From positions 1 through 64,000 of the forward strand of contig DHQL01000002.1 in assembly GCA_002408085.1 (NCBI GenBank): a DNA stretch of 64,000 nt. The letters run 5' to 3'. This DNA comes from Spirochaeta sp. UBA5339. Its GTDB lineage: Bacteria; Spirochaetota; Spirochaetia; DSM-2461. Position 1 is the first letter of the stretch. The number at the start of each line of letters is the position of its first letter. The notes beneath the pieces are model-generated. The model was not told the DNA's origin. It saw only the letters and a program-made list of their open reading frames with translations, and searched no databases. Below, one piece after another: positions 34,183-41,709 of this stretch. Made by a program: the position numbers and the translations under genes.

Positions 34183-35195
34183 AGAAGTTCAGAATACCCG
34201 CCGCCCTGCCGGTACTGGCCCTCTGCCTCGGGGTCTCGGCGCTGATCATCTTTCTCTTCAGCAGTGCTCCCGGGGAGACCCTCTACTACTTCTTCCCCGC
34301 GGTGCTGTCCAACAGGCTCTATACGGGAGAGATGCTCAATACAATGGTACTTCTCTCACTGACGGGGCTGGGAATAGTACTATCCTTCAGGGCGGGCTCC
34401 TTCAATCTGGGAGGAGAGGGACAGGTCTACACCGGCGCCATCTGCGCCGTACTGGCGGCCCGGCTTCTTCCCGATCTGCCCGGTGCTCTGGGAATTCCGG
34501 TTCTCCTGGCCGCGGGAGTTCTGGGAGGAGCTCTGCTGGCCTTTATCTCGGGAATACTGAAAGCCCTGTGGAATGTGGATGATCTTATAAGCACATTTCT
34601 CCTCTCATCGGGGGTGAGCAAGGTCATCGACTACCTTATCTCCGGCCCCTTAAGCGATCCCGACAGCTATCTGATGACCACGGTTCCCCTTCCGGAGAAG
34701 TACAGACTGGCCTCACTTATGATTCCCAGCCCCTTTAATATCTCCTTTATACTGCCTCTGCTCCTTCTGCCCCTGTTTCACTGGTTTCTGAACCACACCC
34801 GGCAGGGCTACGAACTGCAGATTACCGGAAGCAGCAGCAGCTTTGCCCGGCACAGCGGCCTGAACACGGGAATCTACCAGACCCTTCCTCTGACGGTGAG
34901 CGGCGCTCTCCACGGACTGGCGGGAGCCCTGGTACTGACGGGAACCTACTTTGCGGGAATCCAGGGGCTTACCTCGGGACTGGGGTGGAACGGCATCGCC
35001 GTTGCCCTGATTGCGGGAAACAAGGTGCCGGGACTGCTGCCGGCGGCCCTCTTTTTTGCCTGGATCACCCAGGGATCAAGGATTGCGGTGCTTCACTCGG
35101 ACCTCTCCCTTGAACTGGGTGCCATCATACAGGGTGTTCTTTTTCTGCTGATCTCCTCGGCGGTACTTCGTATTAAAATAAGGAGGGGCAGATGA
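34179..35195 (+). CDS. ABC transporter permease (RfuC-like)
   Basis: A 338-residue membrane protein of the BPD_transp_2 (RbsC/nucleoside) class with about eight to ten spans and the typical SFRAGSFNLGGEGQVYTGAI segment. ATG 34179 overlaps the preceding stop (ATGA), indicating translational coupling. The longer upstream in-frame start lies within the ATPase gene and is rejected. Confidence 0.87.
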   Translation: MKKFRIPAALPVLALCLGVSALIIFLFSSAPGETLYYFFPAVLSNRLYTGEMLNTMVLLSLTGLGIVLSFRAGSFNLGGEGQVYTGAICAVLAARLLPDLPGALGIPVLLAAGVLGGALLAFISGILKALWNVDDLISTFLLSSGVSKVIDYLISGPLSDPDSYLMTTVPLPEKYRLASLMIPSPFNISFILPLLLLPLFHWFLNHTRQGYELQITGSSSSFARHSGLNTGIYQTLPLTVSGALHGLAGALVLTGTYFAGIQGLTSGLGWNGIAVALIAGNKVPGLLPAALFFAWITQGSRIAVLHSDLSLELGAIIQGVLFLLISSAVLRIKIRRGR

Positions 35196-36046
35196 TACTC
35201 GCGATTTTCGGCAGCGCCACACCCCTGATTCTCGCCGCCCTGGGCGGTCTTCTTACCGAAAGGGCGGGAATTCTCAATATAGCTCTTGAAGGAATGATCC
35301 TGGGTTCCGCCTTTGCCGCGGTAATTGTCGGCGGAATGACCGGCAGTCTGGCCCTTGCGGTTCTGGCGGCCATAGGTGCGGGAGTTCTTGCAGCCCTGCT
35401 CTTCAATCTGGGAACCTTCACCCTCAAGGGTAATCCCTTTATAACGGGTCTGGGAATCAATGTGCTTGTCCCCGCCCTGACTGTATCCATCTCCCAGAGC
35501 CTCTACGGAAACCAGGGGATTATCCGTCCCGATGGACTTTCGGGCATCTCACGGATCGGCGGTATGGATATCTTTATCCCCCTGGCCCTTCTGCTGGCGG
35601 TCCTGCTGCAGATTATCTTCTTCAGGACCCGCAAAGGGCTGATTATCCGCTCCTGCGGTGAACAGGAGGATCTGCTCCGGGCCAGGGGAATCAACCCTGT
35701 AAGCATAAAAAAGGAGATGGTCATCTACTCGGGGCTCTTCTCGGGCCTTGCTGGTGCGGCCCTCTCCCTGGGCCTCGGGGTCTATGTTCCGGGCATGTCA
35801 GCAGGCAAGGGCTGGATCGCCCTGGTGGCCATCTATCTGGGATACCGCAAGGTGCCCGGCGTTGTGGCGGCCTGTCTTCTTTTCAGCCTGGCCGAGTGGG
35901 GCGCCAACAGGGCTCAGGGCTTCCTGGGAGTTCCCCCTACCCTGATCCTCAGCTTCCCCTACTTTATGACCATGGCCGCCCTCTGGCTTTTTTCTGTCAA
36001 AAAAAGAAAAAAAGTCGACTGTTCCGGTGGGTTCAGAGTGAATTAA
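35192..36046 (+). CDS. ABC transporter permease (RfuD-like)
   Basis: A 284-residue second permease of the same class. TERAGILNIALEGMILGSAFAA corresponds to the NLG-EG segment of the first permease, and KGWIALVAIYLG matches the late signature of the family. ATG overlaps the previous stop by four bases (ATGA), so the two subunits are probably made in a 1:1 ratio. Confidence 0.87.
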   Translation: MILAIFGSATPLILAALGGLLTERAGILNIALEGMILGSAFAAVIVGGMTGSLALAVLAAIGAGVLAALLFNLGTFTLKGNPFITGLGINVLVPALTVSISQSLYGNQGIIRPDGLSGISRIGGMDIFIPLALLLAVLLQIIFFRTRKGLIIRSCGEQEDLLRARGINPVSIKKEMVIYSGLFSGLAGAALSLGLGVYVPGMSAGKGWIALVAIYLGYRKVPGVVAACLLFSLAEWGANRAQGFLGVPPTLILSFPYFMTMAALWLFSVKKRKKVDCSGGFRVN

Positions 36047-36055
36047 TAGGATGTT

Positions 36056-36146
36056 TTGTGTTAATTTTCTAACACAACTCTTGCGTTCTCCCCCCGTGGC
36101 CTATACACTTTGGGCGGATTACGGAATCAACCGTTTGCGTTGATTC
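36056..36146. promoter_or_regulatory. Two perfect 8-bp inverted repeats before the phosphate transporter gene
   Basis: TTGTGTTA-N6-TAACACAA (36056-36077) and GAATCAAC-N7-GTTGATTC (36124-36146) lie 46 bases apart in the 161-bp gap. Neither is followed by a T-run, so both look more like operators for dimeric regulators than terminators. The first resembles Crp/Fnr-family half-sites in spacing. The regulator is unknown. Confidence 0.45.
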
Positions 36147-36207
36147 ACCTATGATTAAGAAAGTTATCAAATCTTATTACTGACATATACAGGAGATATA
36201 AAAAATT

Positions 36208-37857
36208 ATGGGTATAGTCATGAATGTACTGCAGGTCATCGGTGCCCTCGGTGTCTTCCTCTTCGGAATGAAGATCATGAGCGAGGGGATTCAGAAGGCT
36301 GCGGGAGACGGACTCCAGAGCGTTCTGAACCACATTACTTCAAACAGATTTATTGCCGTACTGACCGGTTTCCTTGTGACCGTTATTATTCAGTCCTCAT
36401 CGGCAACCACCGTAATGGTGGTCAGCTTTGTAAATGCGGGACTGCTGAGTCTGGTCCAGTCCATCGGTGTTATTATGGGTGCCAATATCGGTACCACCGT
36501 AACAGGATGGATCGTCTCTCTGCTGGGATTCAAATTTTCCATCAGCGCCATGGCCCTGCCCATTATTGCGCTGGGTCTCCCCCTCTACTTCTCCAAGTCT
36601 CCCAAACGTAACGACTGGGGTGAGTTTATGATCGGTTTCGGTATCCTCTTCCTGGGTCTGGACTTTCTTAAGGACGCCATGCCCTCTATGGATGCGGGAA
36701 TGGTCGGATTCCTGGAAGGCTACACCGGCAAGGGTGCCTTCTCTTTGATCGCCTTTATTCTGGCAGGAGCCTTGATTACCATTATCGTTCACTCCTCCAG
36801 TGCCTCCATGGCCATCACCCTGACCATGGCCCATAACGGCCTGATCCCCCTTGATGCGGCGGCAGCCATGGTAATGGGCTCAAATATCGGGACCACCGTG
36901 GATGCCTTCCTTGCCTCCATCGGAGCCAATGTAAATGCCAAGCGGGCCGCGGGAGTCCATATCTTCTTCAATATTGCCGGTGTTGTGGTCTTTTCCTTTG
37001 TTTTCACTCCCTTCCTGAATTTTGTTCAGAGAGTTGTTCCCGGAGATGAGATTACAACCAATCTGGCTATGTTTCACACCCTGTTCAACCTTTTCAGCAC
37101 CTGTGTATTTATCGGATTTGTTCCCCAGATAGCCAGACTGATAGAGAAGATTATTCCCTCTTCAGAACCCGAAGAGATTCTGGGCAAGTACAAGCTCACC
37201 TATATGGAACCCACCATCCAGAGCATGCCCGAGGTCAATATCATCAACGCCCAGAAAGAGGTCTCCCATATGACCAGCATCGTTGAGGATATGTTCAACA
37301 TCTATCTTGAAGTCTTCAGGCATCCCGACAAGAAGATGGGAGCCCAGGTGAAAGAGATCAAGGATATGGAGGACTTCAGTGACCAGATGCAGGAAGAGAT
37401 CACCAAGTACCTGATTGCCTGCTCCGGTGAGAGCCTCAATGAACACGGCCGGAACAATGTGAGCGCCATGATGAGAATCGTCAATGAACTGGAGAGCATC
37501 GGCGACAGCTGCTACAACCTGATTCTCCTTTCAGAGCGCCGCTTCAAGAAGGAGATTCCCCTTCACGATACGGCCATCAAGGATCTGGAACCCATTACCT
37601 CAACGGTTCAGAAATTCCTGACCCTTATCAAGTCCCATATCAACGAGCATGTGTCCAAGGAGACCCTGAAAGAGGCCTATGAGATGGAGGAGAAGCTCCA
37701 GACCTATAAGAAGAGCCTGAACAAGGGAATCCGGAAAAACATTAAAAAGGGTGCTGATATTAAGGGAGAACTGCTGTATCTTGATATTGTCGCCCATATT
37801 GAGCAGATCGGTGACTACTGCCTGAACATTGCTCAGGCTCTGAGGGCTTACAACTAA
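36208..37857 (+). CDS. Na/phosphate cotransporter family protein with PhoU-like tail
   Basis: A 549-residue protein of the NptA/PNaS family (COG1283). The duplicated membrane half (about 1-320) carries the paired signatures VIIQSSSATTVMVVSFV and IVHSSSASMAITLTMA, each followed by MGANIGTT or MGSNIGTT. The C-terminal cytoplasmic part (about 345-545) is helical and PhoU-like, with NELESIGDSCYNLILLSE and DIVAHIEQIGDYCLNIAQA. Sodium-coupled phosphate movement is the expected role. A good ribosome binding site (AGGAGA) precedes the ATG. Confidence 0.9.
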   Translation: MGIVMNVLQVIGALGVFLFGMKIMSEGIQKAAGDGLQSVLNHITSNRFIAVLTGFLVTVIIQSSSATTVMVVSFVNAGLLSLVQSIGVIMGANIGTTVTGWIVSLLGFKFSISAMALPIIALGLPLYFSKSPKRNDWGEFMIGFGILFLGLDFLKDAMPSMDAGMVGFLEGYTGKGAFSLIAFILAGALITIIVHSSSASMAITLTMAHNGLIPLDAAAAMVMGSNIGTTVDAFLASIGANVNAKRAAGVHIFFNIAGVVVFSFVFTPFLNFVQRVVPGDEITTNLAMFHTLFNLFSTCVFIGFVPQIARLIEKIIPSSEPEEILGKYKLTYMEPTIQSMPEVNIINAQKEVSHMTSIVEDMFNIYLEVFRHPDKKMGAQVKEIKDMEDFSDQMQEEITKYLIACSGESLNEHGRNNVSAMMRIVNELESIGDSCYNLILLSERRFKKEIPLHDTAIKDLEPITSTVQKFLTLIKSHINEHVSKETLKEAYEMEEKLQTYKKSLNKGIRKNIKKGADIKGELLYLDIVAHIEQIGDYCLNIAQALRAYN

Positions 37858-37919
37858 AGCCCCTGCAGGCGGTCCTCACGGGCTGCCTGTACGATACTAT
37901 CCGAAACGCAGGAGGAAGC

Positions 37920-38225
37920 ATGCTGGTCGAGATACAGAATGTCCGCCAGATTCCCGGGGAGGATTTCCGCAAGTGGTATGTCGATGAAAACACGGACCTG
38001 ATCGTCTGGTTTGACACCCCCCGGGAGAATATCACCGGCTTCCAGTTCTGTTTTGACAAAAAATCGGTCCAGCGCTGCCTGACCTGGCAGAAAAGCGGGG
38101 ACGGCAGACCCGTTCTCAGCGCCGACGGCCGCTACAGTAAAACCCGCGTTCTGCGGATTTTCAACTCCATATCAGAAGGGCTTCCGGAAGATCTCAGGGA
38201 TCTTGTAAGGGAAGCCCTTATTTGA
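37920..38225 (+). CDS. Hypothetical 101-residue protein
   Basis: Not recognised. AGGAGGAAGC precedes the ATG, so it is clearly translated. It has no signal or membrane span. The aromatic/basic N-terminal half (DFRKWYVDENTDLIVWFD) and a C-terminal amphipathic helix suggest a small globular cytoplasmic protein. It lies 62 bases after the phosphate transporter gene and 23 bases before the FecR-type gene, in the same direction, so the three are probably cotranscribed. Confidence 0.75.
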   Translation: MLVEIQNVRQIPGEDFRKWYVDENTDLIVWFDTPRENITGFQFCFDKKSVQRCLTWQKSGDGRPVLSADGRYSKTRVLRIFNSISEGLPEDLRDLVREALI

Positions 38226-38248
38226 CTGCTCATCAGGACAGGTATTCC

Positions 38249-39490
38249 ATGAAATCATTTATCAAATCCATTGCCCTTCTTCTTATCGGCGCCCTTGGTG
38301 CGGGAGGACTGCTTCTGGGCTACTCACTAATCGTAAAAACTATTGACAGCGACCCTCTCAGCTTTGTTGAGATTGAACCGGGGGATGCGGTTATCTCCCA
38401 TATTTCCGGGGAGGTTTACCTGATCCGCGAGGAGAAGATGATCGTTCCCAAACCCGGAGACGCCGTCCGTCAGGGAGACATCATCAAGGTGGTTGACGAC
38501 TCATGGTGCCAGGTCCATTTTGTGGGTAAGGCGACCATGAGCCTGCGCAGCAACACCCTGGTTGAGATCCAGCGTCTTCTGACCAACAGCCGGGACATTG
38601 ATGTAAGGACTGAGCTTCTTACGGGTTCCATGCTCTATAAGGTGGACCGCTTGAACGCCACGGACAATCTGGAGGTCAGGGCCCAGGAGAGGATCTACCG
38701 TGTTGAGGGTACAGAGTTCTATATCGAGTCCCACGCCGGCGCCGGAAGCCGTGTGGCAGTCCGGGAGGGTACCGTTGCGGTACTCCGTTCCACCGCAGGA
38801 GGTGAGGAGGAGGTTCTCAGTCAGGTTGCTCAGGGTGAGTCCCTGGATCTGGAGGGCTGGGAGCCCGGTGCCGCCGTCCCCGAGAAGGGTAGTCTCAATA
38901 CCCTGGATAGAGAGATCTTCAAGAAAGAGAGTCTTGAGGTTTGGGAGGAGCAGGCCGAGCTGGTCTATCTGGAGATTACAACCCTCCCCGAGGGGGTTCA
39001 GCTCTATCAGAACGGCAGGCTCAACAGGAGCGGCCGTCTGTCGGGTCTCTTTGATGCCGAAGTCCCCCTCACCCTCCTGGCAAGGAAGCGCGGCTACGAG
39101 GACCTGAACCTGAAGGTGATTCCCGGAGAGCTGGAATCATCAAAGATCGTACTGAGGCTGGAGGCCCTTGGCCTTGAGGAGAGCCTGAAGGAAGAGGCAG
39201 GCAACGAGCCCGAAGAGTCCCTGGAAGAGATGAAGGAGCGCTATGACCGTGAGATGGAGGCCCTTTCCGAGGACTTCAGCGAGCAGATAAGAGTCAGCAG
39301 CACCCGCCTTGATGAGCTTGAGAACCTGAGCAGCGGCCTTCAGAGTGAAATCGGCAGACTGAGCGGCGACAACAGCTCTTTAAGCACCGAAAAGGCTGAG
39401 CTGGAAAAACAGCTGGCAGAGAGTCTTGAGGAGCAGAGGAAGCTGAGAGAGCTCCTTCTGCAGATTCAGGAGCTCTCGGCGGATCAGTAG
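38249..39490 (+). CDS. Membrane-anchored FecR/PEGA-like protein with coiled-coil tail
   Basis: A 413-residue protein. Residues 5-28 form an uncleaved signal anchor. A FecR-type domain (about 40-190) has GDAVRQGDIIKVVDDSWCQVHF and YRVEGTEFYIES. A short PEGA-like beta domain (about 235-305) includes ITTLPEGVQLYQNGRL and KRGYEDLNLKV. The C-terminus (about 325-413) is a Glu/Leu-rich coiled coil. FecR domains elsewhere sense at the membrane or bind in the periplasm; no sigma factor is adjacent. ATG 38249 with AGG upstream is chosen over an earlier in-frame TTG. Confidence 0.8.
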   Translation: MKSFIKSIALLLIGALGAGGLLLGYSLIVKTIDSDPLSFVEIEPGDAVISHISGEVYLIREEKMIVPKPGDAVRQGDIIKVVDDSWCQVHFVGKATMSLRSNTLVEIQRLLTNSRDIDVRTELLTGSMLYKVDRLNATDNLEVRAQERIYRVEGTEFYIESHAGAGSRVAVREGTVAVLRSTAGGEEEVLSQVAQGESLDLEGWEPGAAVPEKGSLNTLDREIFKKESLEVWEEQAELVYLEITTLPEGVQLYQNGRLNRSGRLSGLFDAEVPLTLLARKRGYEDLNLKVIPGELESSKIVLRLEALGLEESLKEEAGNEPEESLEEMKERYDREMEALSEDFSEQIRVSSTRLDELENLSSGLQSEIGRLSGDNSSLSTEKAELEKQLAESLEEQRKLRELLLQIQELSADQ

Positions 39491-39579
39491 ACCCGCCGGA
39501 GCGGCGGCTGAGCATGGAGTGGCTGCCGCCGGCACGGGGCCGATGCCGGTCCGCATCAGCCTGCGGGGGCGGGGAACCT

Positions 39580-40950
39580 TCAGCGGATCAGCAGATCCAC
39601 CCTGGAACCCATCAGGGACTCAAGGGCACTTTCAATCTTCTCTTCCCGCTCTGCGGCGGTATTCAGAAGAGCCTCCAGACGGGCAGCTGCCTGGTCGAGA
39701 CAGAGTTTTCCGCTGGTTCCCGTATAGAGACGGGAGCGGATGGACTCGTCGGGGTTCTGGTCCTCAAGCTTGTCAAGAGCCAGTCCCACCTCCTTATAGG
39801 CATCCCGGAAGCTCTTTCCGGAAGCCACCAGCTCCAGAGCCACATCGGTGGCGTAGATATCCTTTGAAAAGCCCTTGCGCAGGGCGTCAACCTTCACCTT
39901 CAGTTCCTTAAAGGTTAGAGTCATCATTCTAAGTGAGATGGATGTGATGTCGCAGCCCTTGAGAAAGGGCTCCTTGGTCTCCTGGAAGTCCCTGTTGTAT
40001 CCGCTGGGCAGGGAGCGGAGGATATTTCTGATCTGAGTGCCGCAGGCACTGACTGTACCCGCCTTGGCCCTCATCAGCTCCAGTCCGTCGGGGTTCTTCT
40101 TCTGGGGCATAATGCTGCTTCCGGTACACAGCTGTGCGGGAAGGCTGAAGTAGCCGAACTCGGGGAGGGAGAAGAGGATCAGGTCCTGGGCGATCTTGCT
40201 CAGGGTCAGGGTTATCTGATCCAGCACGTCCAGCACCATCAGCTCCATCTTTCCTCTTGAGTTGTTTACATAGATTACATTGTTCTGGACCCGGCTGAAT
40301 CCCATCAGCTCTGTGGTCATCTCACGGTTTAAGGGGAGGGGTACGCCGTATCCCGCGGCGGCTCCCAGGGGGTTCTGATCAAGGATCTCCCAGACCGATG
40401 AGAGAAGGGTCATGGAATCGATCAGCTCCTCGGCAAAGCTTGCCGCCCAGAGGCCCACCGACGAGGGCATGGCGATCTGCATATGGGTCCGGCCGGGCAT
40501 GGGGCTCTCTTTATGGGCCTCCGCCAGCATCAGAATTGCCTCAGCCAGTTCACCGCACTCTCTGATAATGCCCAGGACCCTGCTTCTGCCGTAGACCCTG
40601 AGGGCGGTAACAACCTGGTCATTCCGGCTCCGGCCGGTATGGATCTTCTTGCCCGCCTCGCCGGCGAGTTCCACAAGACGGTTTTCGATGGCCGTATGGC
40701 CGTCCTCATCGGAACGTCTGATCTCAAATTTCCCCTCACCATGTTCGGCCAGGATCTGCTGAAGGCCCTTCTTAAGGGCGGCCAGTTCATCGGAAGTGAG
40801 AATATCGATGGACTGAAGCATGGTCGCATGGGCCAGTGAGGCCGCGCAGTCCGAGGGAATCAGTTTCTGATCCAGCACATAGTCGATACCCACTGTGAAC
40901 TCTTCTATCAGTTCGTTTACATCGTAGTCTTTGGCCCAGAGTTTACTCAT
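39580..40950 (-). CDS. argH: Argininosuccinate lyase
   Basis: A 456-residue lyase that cleaves argininosuccinate into arginine and fumarate in the cytoplasm. IHTGRSRNDQVVTALRVYGR, GRTHMQIAMP (with the conserved His) and the catalytic serine loop GSSIMPQKKNPDGLELMRAKAG are intact. The His-adjacent segment is MQIAMP rather than the usual LQRAQP. ATG 40950 (MSKLWAKDY) is the family-typical start; the upstream extension is rejected. No other arginine gene is nearby. It converges with the FecR-type gene across an 89-bp GC-rich gap. Confidence 0.95.
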   Translation of the reverse strand: MSKLWAKDYDVNELIEEFTVGIDYVLDQKLIPSDCAASLAHATMLQSIDILTSDELAALKKGLQQILAEHGEGKFEIRRSDEDGHTAIENRLVELAGEAGKKIHTGRSRNDQVVTALRVYGRSRVLGIIRECGELAEAILMLAEAHKESPMPGRTHMQIAMPSSVGLWAASFAEELIDSMTLLSSVWEILDQNPLGAAAGYGVPLPLNREMTTELMGFSRVQNNVIYVNNSRGKMELMVLDVLDQITLTLSKIAQDLILFSLPEFGYFSLPAQLCTGSSIMPQKKNPDGLELMRAKAGTVSACGTQIRNILRSLPSGYNRDFQETKEPFLKGCDITSISLRMMTLTFKELKVKVDALRKGFSKDIYATDVALELVASGKSFRDAYKEVGLALDKLEDQNPDESIRSRLYTGTSGKLCLDQAAARLEALLNTAAEREEKIESALESLMGSRVDLLIR

Positions 40951-41023
40951 TTTACAGCTCCTGAAGAGGGGAATTTGAAGGCATCCTAGCACAAATAATA
41001 GAGAACCGGAAGATCAGTTCTCA

Positions 41024-41404
41024 TCAGGGAGCGTAATACCAGGTTTCCGCCATTGGACCGATCAGATCGTAGTCAGGCCAGGCGGCCACTGCCTTGATGA
41101 CAACGGTATCACCGGACAGGGGATAGACCTCAACAGGGCCTTCATCCTGGTAAAAGACGGAGTAGTTTGTCAGGGTGGGATCCGTTCCATCCAGGGTGTA
41201 GTAGATGGTCTGGTCGTAACTGTCTTCATACCAGAACCATATATAGATAACACCCAGGGAGGAGTAGTCATAGTCCTCCCAGTAGACCCCGGGCATCTTC
41301 ATGTCATCCAGCAGGAAGGGGTATCTGTCGAAGCAGGAGAGGGTTGAGAGTAAAAGAACAAGGAGTGCTCCCCATTTCAAAATTGCCCGATACCTTCTAA
41401 ACAC
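41024..41404 (-). CDS. Small lipoprotein with a chitobiase-type C-terminal fold
   Basis: A 126-residue predicted lipoprotein: a hydrophobic signal and lipobox LSTLSC (Cys about 24). The mature part carries YYTLDGTDPTLTNYSVFY and VVIKAVAAW, the pattern of CHB_HEX_C-type beta domains seen as accessory modules of chitinases and surface proteins. It is rich in Tyr/Trp/Asp. It stands alone between argH and the cyclase operon. Confidence 0.75.
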   Translation of the reverse strand: MFRRYRAILKWGALLVLLLSTLSCFDRYPFLLDDMKMPGVYWEDYDYSSLGVIYIWFWYEDSYDQTIYYTLDGTDPTLTNYSVFYQDEGPVEVYPLSGDTVVIKAVAAWPDYDLIGPMAETWYYAP

Positions 41405-41709
41405 CTCATTCCCTCCGTAAAAGCCTTAGAACTTTCTTAAATTAAACGGCCCCTATCAGGAGGTCAGAATCAAAAACAGGCAGACCGATCTTACTTTTAT
41501 TATAATGTAAATTAACGGCTGAAACAGTGGAAAAATCGAGTTCCCCGCCAATTCCCCGTCATTTCCACGGGAAATTCCTTTCGGAAAAGAGAAACGGTGA
41601 ACCATTTTTCGCTCATTGTTTTAAGGCAGTATGCAGATAATAGGATAAGGGACAGGTCTGTATATTTTTACAAGTTCTGTCTCAATCTCCTTTGGAAGGT
41701 GAGAAGGGA
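41405..41709. other. 305-bp divergent intergenic region
   Basis: No gene is seen. It contains an AT-rich block with TATAAT in both orientations near 41499-41506 (possible -10 for the lipoprotein gene). Two adjacent stem-loops, ATTTCC-ACG-GGAAAT (41561-41575) and TTCC-TTTC-GGAA (41575-41586), follow, and then a candidate promoter for the cyclase operon. Confidence 0.5.
41616..41643 (+). promoter_or_regulatory. Candidate promoter of the cyclase operon
   Basis: TTGTTT (41616-41621) and TAATAG (41638-41643) with a 16-base spacer, about 67 bases before ATG 41710. The match is moderate. Confidence 0.4.

Noticed and set aside
39491..39579. Terminator between the FecR-type gene and argH
   Set aside because: The gap is GC-rich with short inverted repeats, but none is followed by a T-run on either strand.
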